Source of the DNA: Thinopyrum elongatum
Taxonomy: Eukaryota > Streptophyta > Magnoliopsida > Poales > Poaceae
NCBI GenBank assembly: GCA_011799875.1
Contig: CM022302.1
Location: 103,108,237-103,172,236 of the forward strand
Reading direction: 5' to 3'
DNA length: 64,000 bases
Below the pieces are notes generated by a model that worked only from the letters and a program-made list of their open reading frames with translations, was not told where the DNA came from and did not search any database. Numbering within the stretch: the stretch's first letter is position 1; each line of letters begins with the position of its first letter. Positions 12,349-20,122 of the stretch are shown in pieces. A program made the position numbers and the translations under genes.

Positions 12349-12493
12349 GTGGCATCATGAGCTAGGTCTATGCGTAGTATCTTGCACGAGTAGAACACAA
12401 AGTAGTTGTGGGCGTCGATTTGTCTATCTTCTTGCCGTTACTAGTTCTTATCTTGATTCGGCGGCACTGTGGGATGAGCGGCCCGGACGACAA
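12349..12493 (+). other. Leader stub before unit D, artificial-looking junction at 12490
   Basis: This stub holds the altered primer-binding site TGGCATCATGAGC (12350-12362) and the first 140 bp of leader, including GTCTATCTTC, shared only with the leader after LTR4. At 12490/12491 it jumps from GCCCGGAC to CAAATGGCC, skipping about 1.14 kb of leader. Small errors continue right up to the jump and none follow it, so this is probably a contig join, not a deletion in the plant. Confidence 0.75.
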
Positions 12494-15400
12494 ATGGCCA
12501 ACGCTAATGTTACCCTCAACTTCAACGCGTTCCTAGAGAAAAACAAGCTGAAAGACGATGGTAGCAACTATGCGGACTGGGTCCGTAACCTGAGGATTAT
12601 CCTCATAGCTGCCAAGAAATCATATGTCCTTGAAGCACCGTTAGGTGACCCACCTGCTCTCCCAGCACTGCCAGACGATTTGAACGTTTGGCAGACACGC
12701 ACCGATGATTACTCCTTCGTTCAGTGCGGCATGCTCTTCAACTTAGAACCGGGGCTCCAAAAGCGTTTTGAGCATCACGGAGCATATGAGATGTTCGAAG
12801 AGCTGAAAATGGTTTTCCAAGCTCATGCCCGGATCAAGAGATATGAAGTCTCCGATAAGTTCTACAGCTGTAAGATGGAGAAAAATAGTTCTGTCAGCGA
12901 GCACATACTCAAAATGTCTGGGTTGCACAGCCGCTTGTCTCAGCTGGGGATTAATCTCCCGGATGACGCGGTCATTGACAGAATCCTCCAGTCGCTTCCA
13001 CGTAGCTACAAGAGCTTTGTGATGAACTTCAACATGCAGGGGATGGAAAAGACCATTCCTGAGGTATATGCGATGCTGAAGTCAGCGGAGGCAGAGATCA
13101 GAAAGGAACATCAAGTGTTGATGGTGAATAAAACCACTAAGTTCAAGAAGGGCAAGGGTAAGAAGAACTTCAAGAAGGACGGCAAGGGAGTTGCCGCGCC
13201 CGGTAAGCCAGCTGCCGGGAAGAAGTCAAAGAATGGACCCAAGCCTGAGACTGAGTGCTTTTATTGCAAGGGAAACGGTCACTGGAAGCGGAATTGCCCC
13301 AAGTACTTAGCAGATAAGAAGGCCGGCAATACCAAAGGTATATGTGATATACATGTAATTGATGTGTACCTTACCAGCACTCGTAGTAGTTCCTGGGTAT
13401 TTGATACCGGTGCGGTTGCTCATATTTGTAAGTCAAAGCAGGAACTGCGGAATCAGCGTAGACTGGCAAAGGACGAGGTGACGTTGCGCGTCGGGAATGG
13501 TTCCAAGGTCGATGTGATCGCCGTCGGCACGCTACCTCTGCATCTACCTATGGGATTAGTTTTAAACCTCAATAATTGTTATTTAGTGCCAGCTTTGAGC
13601 ATGAACATTGTATCTGGATCTCGCTTAATGCGAGATGGCTACTCATTTAAATCTGAGAATAATGGTTGTTCTATTTATATGAGAGATATGTTTTATGGTC
13701 ATACCCCGCTGGTGAATGGTTTATTTTTATTGAATCTCGAACGTGATGTTACACATGTTTATAATGTGAATGCCAAGAAATGCAAGGTTGATAACGATAG
13801 TCCCACATACTTGTGGCACTGCCGCCTTGGTCATATCGGTGTTAAACGCATGAAGAAACTCCATGCAGATGGACTTTTGGAGTCTCTTGATTATGAATCA
13901 TTTGATAGATGCGAACCATGCCTCTTGGGCAAGATGACCAAGACTCCGTTCTCCGGAACAATGGAGCGAGCAACCAACTTATTGGAGATCATACATACTG
14001 ATGTGTGTGGTCCAATGAGTGTTGAGGCTCGCGGAGGTTATCGTTATGTTCTCACCCTCACCGATGATTTGAGTAGATATGGGTATGTCTACTTGATGAA
14101 GCACAAGTCTGAGACCTTTGAAAAGTTCAAGGAATTTCAGAATGAGGTTGAAAATCAACGTGACAAGAAAATAAAGTTCCTACGATCAGATCGTGGAGGA
14201 GAATATTTGAGTCATGAATTTGGCACGCATTTACGAAAATGTGGAATTGTTTCACAACTCACGCCGCCTGGAACACCTCAGCGTAACGGTGTGTCCGAAC
14301 GTCGTAATCGCACTCTATTGGACATGGTGCGATCTATGATGTCTCTTACCGATTTACCGCTATCTTTTTGGGGTTATGCTTTAGAGACTGCCGCATTCAC
14401 TTTAAATAGGGCACCGTCAAAATCCGTTGAGACGACACCGTATGAATTATGGTTTGGGAAGAAACCTAAGCTGTCGTTTCTGAAAGTTTGGGGATGCGAT
14501 GCTTATGTGAAGAAACTTCAACCAGAGAAGCTCGAACCCAAGTCGGAAAAATGTGTATTCATAGGATACCCTAAGGAAACTATTGGGTATACCTTCTACC
14601 TAAGATCCGAGGGCAAGATTTTTGTTGCCAGGAATGGATCCTTTCTAGAGAAAGAGTTTCTCTCGAAAGAAGTAAGTGGGAGGAAAGTGGAGCTTGATGA
14701 GATGACCCTCGAACCGGAGAGTAGCGCAGCACAGGAAAATGTTTCTGTGGAGCCTGCACCGGCTAGAGAGGAAGTTAATGATAATGATAATGATCAAGCT
14801 ACCACTGAACTTCGAAGGTCCACAAGGACACGTTCCGCACCAGAGTGGTACGGCAATCCTGTCCTGGAAATCATGTTGTTAGACAACAGTGAACCTTCGA
14901 ACTATGAAGAAGCGATGGCGGGCCCGGATTCCGACAAATGGCTTGAAGCCATGAAATCCGAGATAGGATCCATGTATGAAAACGAAGTATGGACTTTGAC
15001 TGACTTGCCCGATGATCGGCAAGCCATAGAAAATAAATGGATCTTTAAGAAGAAGACTGACGCGGATGGTAATGTGACCATCTATAAGGCTCGGCTTGTC
15101 GCTAAGGGTTATCGACAAGTTCAAGGGGTTGACTACGATGAGACTTTCTCACCCGTAGCGAAGCTGAAATCCGTCAGAATCATGTTAGCAATTGCCGCAT
15201 ACTATGATTATGAGATATGGCAAATGGACGTCAAAACGGCATTCCTTAATGGTTTTCTTAAGGAAGAGTTGTATATGATACAACCGGAAGGTTTTGTCGA
15301 CCCTGAGAATGCTGACAAAGTATGCAAGCTCCAGCGCTCAATCTATGGGCTGGTGCAAGCATCTCGGAGTTGGAACATTCGCTTTGATGAGATGATCAAA

Positions 15401-16465
15401 GCGTTTGGGTTCACACAGACTTATGGAGAAGCCTGTGTTTACAAGAAAGTGAGTGGGAGCTCTGTAGCATTTCTCATATTATATGTGGATGACATACTGC
15501 TAATCGGAAATAATATAGAATTCTTGGAAAGTATAAAGGCCTACTTGAATAAGTGTTTTTCAATGAAGGACCTTGGAGAAGCTGCTTATATATTAGGCAT
15601 CAAGATCTATACGGATAGATCGAGACGCCTCATAGGTCTTTCGCAAAGCACATACCTTGATAAGATATTGAAGAAGTTCAATATGGATCAGTCCAAGAAG
15701 GGGTTCTTGCCTGTATTGCAAGGTGTGAGATTGAGCTCGGCTCAATGCCCGACCACGGCAAAAGATATAGAAGAGATGAGTGTCATCCCCTATGCCTCAG
15801 CCATAGGGTCTATTATGTATGCCATGCTGTGTACCAGACCTGATGTAAACCTTGCAGTAAGTTTGGTAGGTAGGTACCAAAGTAATCCTGGCAAGGAACA
15901 CTGGACAGCGGTCAAGAACATCCTGAAGTACCTGAAAAGGACTAAGGATATGTTTCTCGTATATGGAGGTGACGAAGGGCTCGTCGTAAAGGGTTACGTC
16001 GACGCTAGCTTCGACACAGATCCGGATGACTCCAAGTCACAAACCGGATACGTGTATATTTTGAATGGTGGAGCGGTAAGCTGGTGCAGTTGCAAGCAAA
16101 GCGTCGTGGCGGGATCTACATGTGAAGCGGAGTACATAGCAGCCTCGGAGGCAGCACACGAAGCAGTATGGATGAAGGAGTTCATCACCAACCTAGGAGT
16201 CATTCCAAATGCATCGGGTCCAATGGCACTCTTCTGTGACAACACTGGAGCTATTGCCCTTGCCAAGGAGCCCAGGTTTCACAAGAAGACCAGGCATATC
16301 AAGCGTCGCTTCAACTCCATACGTGAACATGTTCAAGATGGAGACATAGATATTTGTAAAGTGCACACGGATTTGAATGTAGCAGATCCGTTGACTAAAC
16401 CTCTTTCACGAGCAAAACATGACCAACACCAGTACTCTATGGGTGTTCGATTCATCACAATGTAA
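12494..16465 (+). CDS. gag-pol: Unit D: intact Gag-Pol polyprotein, 1323 aa
   Basis: One open frame encodes the whole copia polyprotein in the order Gag, protease, integrase, reverse transcriptase, RNase H. I see the zinc knuckle C255-X2-C-X4-H-X4-C268, the protease box DTG at 304-306, the integrase HHCC zinc site (H442, H447, C473, C476), the integrase triad D503, D566, E602 (DX35E spacing), RT D912 in QMDVKTAFLNG, YVDD ending at D1000, and RNase H D1170, E1211 or E1213, and D1249. All are present. I start at MANANV because the other units have the same ATG with GG following. Private changes include FNLEPG, MEKNSS, LPMG, IYTDRS and LLIGNN. Its true leader is probably leader B plus the segment at 6180-6738. 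It may be coding-competent, but expression cannot be judged. Confidence 0.9.
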   Translation: MANANVTLNFNAFLEKNKLKDDGSNYADWVRNLRIILIAAKKSYVLEAPLGDPPALPALPDDLNVWQTRTDDYSFVQCGMLFNLEPGLQKRFEHHGAYEMFEELKMVFQAHARIKRYEVSDKFYSCKMEKNSSVSEHILKMSGLHSRLSQLGINLPDDAVIDRILQSLPRSYKSFVMNFNMQGMEKTIPEVYAMLKSAEAEIRKEHQVLMVNKTTKFKKGKGKKNFKKDGKGVAAPGKPAAGKKSKNGPKPETECFYCKGNGHWKRNCPKYLADKKAGNTKGICDIHVIDVYLTSTRSSSWVFDTGAVAHICKSKQELRNQRRLAKDEVTLRVGNGSKVDVIAVGTLPLHLPMGLVLNLNNCYLVPALSMNIVSGSRLMRDGYSFKSENNGCSIYMRDMFYGHTPLVNGLFLLNLERDVTHVYNVNAKKCKVDNDSPTYLWHCRLGHIGVKRMKKLHADGLLESLDYESFDRCEPCLLGKMTKTPFSGTMERATNLLEIIHTDVCGPMSVEARGGYRYVLTLTDDLSRYGYVYLMKHKSETFEKFKEFQNEVENQRDKKIKFLRSDRGGEYLSHEFGTHLRKCGIVSQLTPPGTPQRNGVSERRNRTLLDMVRSMMSLTDLPLSFWGYALETAAFTLNRAPSKSVETTPYELWFGKKPKLSFLKVWGCDAYVKKLQPEKLEPKSEKCVFIGYPKETIGYTFYLRSEGKIFVARNGSFLEKEFLSKEVSGRKVELDEMTLEPESSAAQENVSVEPAPAREEVNDNDNDQATTELRRSTRTRSAPEWYGNPVLEIMLLDNSEPSNYEEAMAGPDSDKWLEAMKSEIGSMYENEVWTLTDLPDDRQAIENKWIFKKKTDADGNVTIYKARLVAKGYRQVQGVDYDETFSPVAKLKSVRIMLAIAAYYDYEIWQMDVKTAFLNGFLKEELYMIQPEGFVDPENADKVCKLQRSIYGLVQASRSWNIRFDEMIKAFGFTQTYGEACVYKKVSGSSVAFLILYVDDILLIGNNIEFLESIKAYLNKCFSMKDLGEAAYILGIKIYTDRSRRLIGLSQSTYLDKILKKFNMDQSKKGFLPVLQGVRLSSAQCPTTAKDIEEMSVIPYASAIGSIMYAMLCTRPDVNLAVSLVGRYQSNPGKEHWTAVKNILKYLKRTKDMFLVYGGDEGLVVKGYVDASFDTDPDDSKSQTGYVYILNGGAVSWCSCKQSVVAGSTCEAEYIAASEAAHEAVWMKEFITNLGVIPNASGPMALFCDNTGAIALAKEPRFHKKTRHIKRRFNSIREHVQDGDIDICKVHTDLNVADPLTKPLSRAKHDQHQYSMGVRFITM

Positions 16466-17611
16466 CTAGATTATTGACTCTAGTGCAAGTGGGAGACTGT
16501 TGGAAATATGCCCTAGAAGGAATAATAAAATGGTTATTATTATATTTCCTTGTTCACGATAATTGTCTGTTATTCATGCTATAATTGTGTTATCCGGAAA
16601 TCGTAATACATGTGTGAATACATAGACCACTACATGTCCCTAGTAAGCCTCTAGTTGACTAGCTCGTTGATCAATAGATGGTTACGGTTTCCTGACCATG
16701 GACATTGGATGTCATTGATAACGGGATCACATCATTAGGAGAATGATGTGATGGACAAGACCCAATCCTAAGCCTAGCACTAGATCGTGTAGTTCGTTTG
16801 CTAAAGCTTTTCCAATGTCAAGTAACTTTTCCTTAGACCATGAGATTGTGCAACTCCCGGATACCGTAGGAGTGCTTTGGGTGTACCAAACGTCACAACG
16901 TAACTGGGTGGCTATAAAGGTGCACTACGGGTATCTCCGAAAGTGTCTGTTGGGTTGGCACGAATCGAGACTGGGATTTGTCACTCCGTGTGACGGAGAG
17001 GTACCTCTGGGCCCACTCGGTAGGACATCATCATAATGAGCTCAATGTGATCAAGGAGTTGTTCACAGGATGATGTGTTACGGAAACGAGTAAAGAGACT
17101 TGCCGGTAACGAGATTGAACAAGGTATCGAGATACCGACGATCGAATCTCGGGCAAGTATCGTACCGATAGACAAAGGGAATTGCGTACGGGATTGATTG
17201 AATCCTTGACATCGTGGTTCATCCGATGAGATCATCGAGGAGCATGTGGGAGCCAACATGGGTATCCAGATCCCGCTGTTGGTTATTGACCGGAGAGTCG
17301 TCTCGGTCATGTCTACGTGTCTCCCGAACCCGTAGGGTCTACACACTTAAGGTTCGGTGACGCTAGGGTTGTAGGGAAAGTTTGTACGTGGTTAACGAAT
17401 GTTGTTCGGAGTCCCGGATGAGATCCCGGATGTCACGAGGAGTTCCGGAATGGTCCGGAGGTGAAGATTTATATATGGGAAGTTGTCATACGGTCACCGG
17501 AATAGTTTCGGTGGTTATCGGTATTGTACCGGGACCACCGAAAGGTGTCCGGAGGTCCACCGGGTGGGGCTGATTTACCCGGGAGGCCTAATGGGCTGTA
17601 TATGGGAGGGA

Positions 17612-17760
17612 ACCAGCCCCCTAGTGGGCTGGTGCGCCCCCCCAAGGGCCCATGGCGCCTAGGGTTGGGAAACCCTAGGGGAGGGAGCCTTCCACCTTGC
17701 TTGGGGGGCAAGTTTCCCTCCCCTGGCCGCCTCCCCTCCCCTCAGATTGGATCTGAGGGG
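17612..17760 (+). promoter_or_regulatory. Three perfect inverted repeats upstream of the LTR TATA box
   Basis: In LTR4: ACCAGCCC (17612-17619) pairs with GGGCTGGT (17626-17633), 6-nt loop. CCTAGGGTT (17658-17666) pairs with AACCCTAGG (17671-17679), 4-nt loop. CCCCTCAGAT (17738-17747) pairs with ATCTGAGGGG (17751-17760), 3-nt loop. The last is about 25 bp before the TATA box. The stack recurs in the other Q and P LTRs. Its function is unknown; it may be binding sites or DNA structure in the promoter. Confidence 0.6.
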
Positions 17761-17784
17761 GCAGGCCCCCTCTCCTCTTCCCCC

Positions 17785-17792
17785 TATAAATA
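17785..17792 (+). promoter_or_regulatory. TATA box of LTR4
   Basis: TATAAATA at the conserved place in the LTR, just after the pyrimidine-rich TCTCCTCTTCCCCC stretch. Confidence 0.75.
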
Positions 17793-18225
17793 GTGGAGGG
17801 GTGGGAGGGAGGCCATACCTCATCCCTGGCACAGCCCCTCTCGTCTCCAACACCTCCTCCTCCTCCCGCGGTGCTTGGCGAAGCCCTGCAGGAATACCAC
17901 GCAGCTCCAACTCCACCACGCCGTCGTGCTGCTGCTGGAGCTGTCCTCCCCAACCTCTCCTCCCCCCTTGCTGGATCAATAAGGAGGAGACGTCTCCGCT
18001 CCGTACGTGTGTTGAACACGGAGGTGCCATCCGTTCGGCGCTCGGTCATCGGTGATTTGGATCACGACGAGTACGTCTCCATCAACCCCGTTCTCTTGCA
18101 CGCTTCCGCTCGCGATCTACAAGGGTATGTAGATGCACTCCCCTCTCTCTCGTTGCTAGATGACTCCATAGATTGATCTTGGTGATGCGTAGAAAATTTT
18201 AAAATTCTGCTACGATCCCCAACAG

Positions 18226-18238
18226 TGGCATCATGAGC
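18226..18238 (+). other. Altered primer-binding site (TGGCATCATGAGC)
   Basis: It sits where TGGTATCAGAGC is expected. One T-to-C change and one inserted T spoil pairing with initiator tRNA-Met after the first bases. The identical variant follows LTR5, LTR6 and LTR12. Confidence 0.75.
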
Positions 18239-18434
18239 TAGGTCTATGCGTAGTATCTTGCACGAGTAGAACACAAAGTAGTTGTGGGCGTCGATTTGTC
18301 TATCTTCTTGCCGTTACTAGTCTTATCTTGATTCGGCGGCACTGTGGGATGAAGCGGCCCGGACCGACCTTACACGTACGCTTACGTGAGACTGGTTTCA
18401 CAGACTGACATGCACTAGTTGCATAAGGTGGCTA

Positions 18435-18439
18435 GCGGG
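18435..18439 (+). repeat. Target-site duplication GCGGG, left copy
   Basis: GCGGG immediately precedes the TG start of the inserted LTR and is repeated exactly at 22739-22743. Uninterrupted leaders have a single GCGGG at this place. Confidence 0.93.
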
Positions 18440-18659
18440 TGTGACACCCTGGATTTTGCCCATTTCTTTTTTTTCTTTTTATTTTGGTCTGGATTTGCTT
18501 TTCTGTGGCTTAGTAATCCCGACACCTGGAGAGATCACCCTTGATTCCTCTCCCAAGTGGCTTGCCAGCCTCAAAATCATCCCAAGACCTTGTCACTTCC
18601 ATCTTGGACCAATCCCAATATTCTTTTCTTGGGAATATTCTTTTTTTCTATTAAAGGAA

Positions 18660-19500
18660 TAACCCTGTTTGCTCTGAGTTGTGAAGCAACTCATATTTCT
18701 ATCATTCCCAAAATTCCTAAATAATTCTCATAAATCCTTTGGGACATATCTTATCCAGATATGTCAAAATATTCCTTGCCATGTCCAAAAATAATTCACA
18801 AATAATCTTTTTCCTATTCTGCCCTATCTGTCAGATTGAGAAGCAAGTACCCTTTATACTTGCTTGCTCGCTCTCAAACTTTTTTGGCATCCTTTCCTAT
18901 CCATATCATTGCCACATGCCAAAATTCAACTTTATTTGGTTCATAAAACTCCCATGGCTAATTTCCTAAGTTTCTGGTTAACTGGAAGCTTAGTGAAGGA
19001 AGTACTAGCTAGGAGTATCCAAATAAGTTGAAATTTTGCATGCACCTTCATTTGCCCAAATCATGACTCTCCACCAAGTTTCAACCCTATCCAAGCATCT
19101 ATGTGATCACAGCATCAAATCTTTGTTTCTGGTAATTATTATGGGTTGTGAAGCAACTATAATTCTTATTGCTCCATAATTCATGAATAATTTCCAGAAC
19201 ATTCTTCTATCCATATTATCCATCTCCAGCAAGTTTGGGATCAATTCATCTTCCCAATAATTCCCTAGAATTATTCCAAGTTTCTGGACAGAGAGGATGC
19301 TTGTGAAGCAAGTACCATTATGGCTTGTCCATTTGGTATTAAATTTTTACATAAGCTTCATATGTCCAAATAACCCTGCCTTGCCAAATTTCAGCTCAAG
19401 TGGCTTCTTCATTTGAGTGCACCATCATGATCTTGATTCTGGACCAATTGTGCTGTTGCAAAGCAACTATAATGTATATTGGTCCAATTCCTTCCAAAAC
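18660..19500 (+). repeat. Degenerate tandem repeat, about 155-bp unit, in the solo LTR U3
   Basis: A core like GTGAAGCAAC or GTGAAGCAAG starts at 18681, 18838, 18993 (GTGAAGGAAG), 19148, 19303 and 19457. The spacings are 157, 155, 155, 155 and 154 bp. A second landmark TTTCTGG (or ATTCTGG) precedes the later cores by about 20-25 bp, and a TTTGTCCAAAT/AAGTTTCA-like stretch follows. Units are too diverged for ordinary tandem-repeat detection, but the phase is held. Confidence 0.7.
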
Positions 19501-20114
19501 CACCAGTATTATAGTCCTTCCTCATCTAAATCTCCCAGATATCTCAGTCGGACCTTATCCCTCTTCTGTTGATCACAGCATTCATCAAACAGTTTGCTAC
19601 AGCAACATTTCAGTGAGAATTCCCATCAACCCTTGGACTTTCTCGTTGATCTAGCATGTTCACGGTGCCTTGGGGAGCAAGGTCCCTTAGCTAGACAACA
19701 TTTTGGGTGCCAGAAGGCACTGCATGCCACTGTGCATGCGGTGACCACCGTTTTGGCACGCAGTGGACGCGTGCCGAACGCCGTTTGCTCGGGGCCCCTC
19801 TCCCCTTGTCGTTCCCGCGCGAATGATCTTGTCCAACAGCACCCTCTCGTTGTCTTCTTCCTTCCAGGACCAGTCCCCCACTCTCCCGTCATCTCCATCG
19901 CACAGAAACAGCCGCGCCCGTTACATGGCCGCCTCTGTCGTCGACGAGTCCCGTCGCCCCGAGCTCTCCCGAACCTCCCCGGCCGCTCCTGAACCCTCTC
20001 CGCCCTTCCCCGACCTCCCTAGAACCCCTCCTCTCCTCTGGGCGAGCTCCCGAAGCTCCGGGACGCCGGTGCACGTGGCACCGTGGCCGTGCCCGGACCT
20101 CCTCGTCGCTCGCC

Positions 20115-20122
20115 TATATAAG
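20115..20122 (+). promoter_or_regulatory. TATA box of the solo LTR
   Basis: TATATAAG within CGCCTATATAAGGG, about 1.68 kb from the LTR start, followed by a C-rich leader. This fits a U3/R boundary in the + orientation. Activity is inferred only. Confidence 0.6.

Larger units (their letters stand above)
3787..12490 (+). other. Error-rich sequence block, probably an unpolished assembly patch
   Basis: Both edges are abrupt. Left of 3787 and right of 12490 the sequence matches other units with only scattered substitutions. Inside, single-base deletions and insertions occur every few tens of bases in coding, leader and LTR sequence alike, and 3787-4020 is barely alignable. A run of N lies inside (6350-6574). 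The left arm (3787-6349) shares diagnostic variants with LTR1/leader B, and the right arm (6575-12490) shares most diagnostic variants with unit D/LTR4. The simplest reading is low-accuracy long-read gap filling that repeats sequence already present on both sides, rather than evolved decay. Confidence 0.75.
16498..18224 (+). mobile_element. LTR4, complete 1727-bp copia LTR (variant Q)
   Basis: It starts TGTTGGAAAT after the polypurine tract AAGTGGGAGA (16488-16497 with the spacer base) and ends CCCCAACA. It is the main variant Q: GGGAAAGTTTGTACG near 17374, GTCATACGGTCACC near 17486, GGGAGGCCTAATGGG near 17580 and the end CTACGATCCCCAACA. Private variants are AGAAGGAATAATAAAA at the start, TTAACGAATG near 17394, CTTGACATCG near 17207 and GTGCCATCCG near 18023. 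Three perfect hairpin sequences precede the TATA box (see findings). It differs from LTR5 at a dozen or more positions. Confidence 0.93.
18225..18439 (+). other. Leader E, 5' part
   Basis: This is the first 215 bp of the standard non-coding leader after LTR4, up to GGCTAGCGGG, where the solo LTR is inserted. The last five bases, GCGGG, are the left copy of the target duplication. There is no gene. Confidence 0.9.

Noticed and set aside
15994..16266. Minus-strand frames of about 80-90 codons opposite RT/RNase H in every unit
   Set aside because: These are mirror frames of the coding strand and carry no independent evidence.
16981..17346. A 121-codon minus-strand frame recurring in LTRs
   Set aside because: It is antisense to LTR sequence with no recognisable protein, and it recurs only because the LTR recurs.
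17793..18176. A + strand frame of about 127 codons in the R/U5 part of most LTRs, rich in Pro, Ala and Arg
   Set aside because: It begins with GTG, not ATG, lies in GC-rich LTR sequence, shows no domain, and differs or breaks in other LTRs. Its conservation is explained by LTR similarity.
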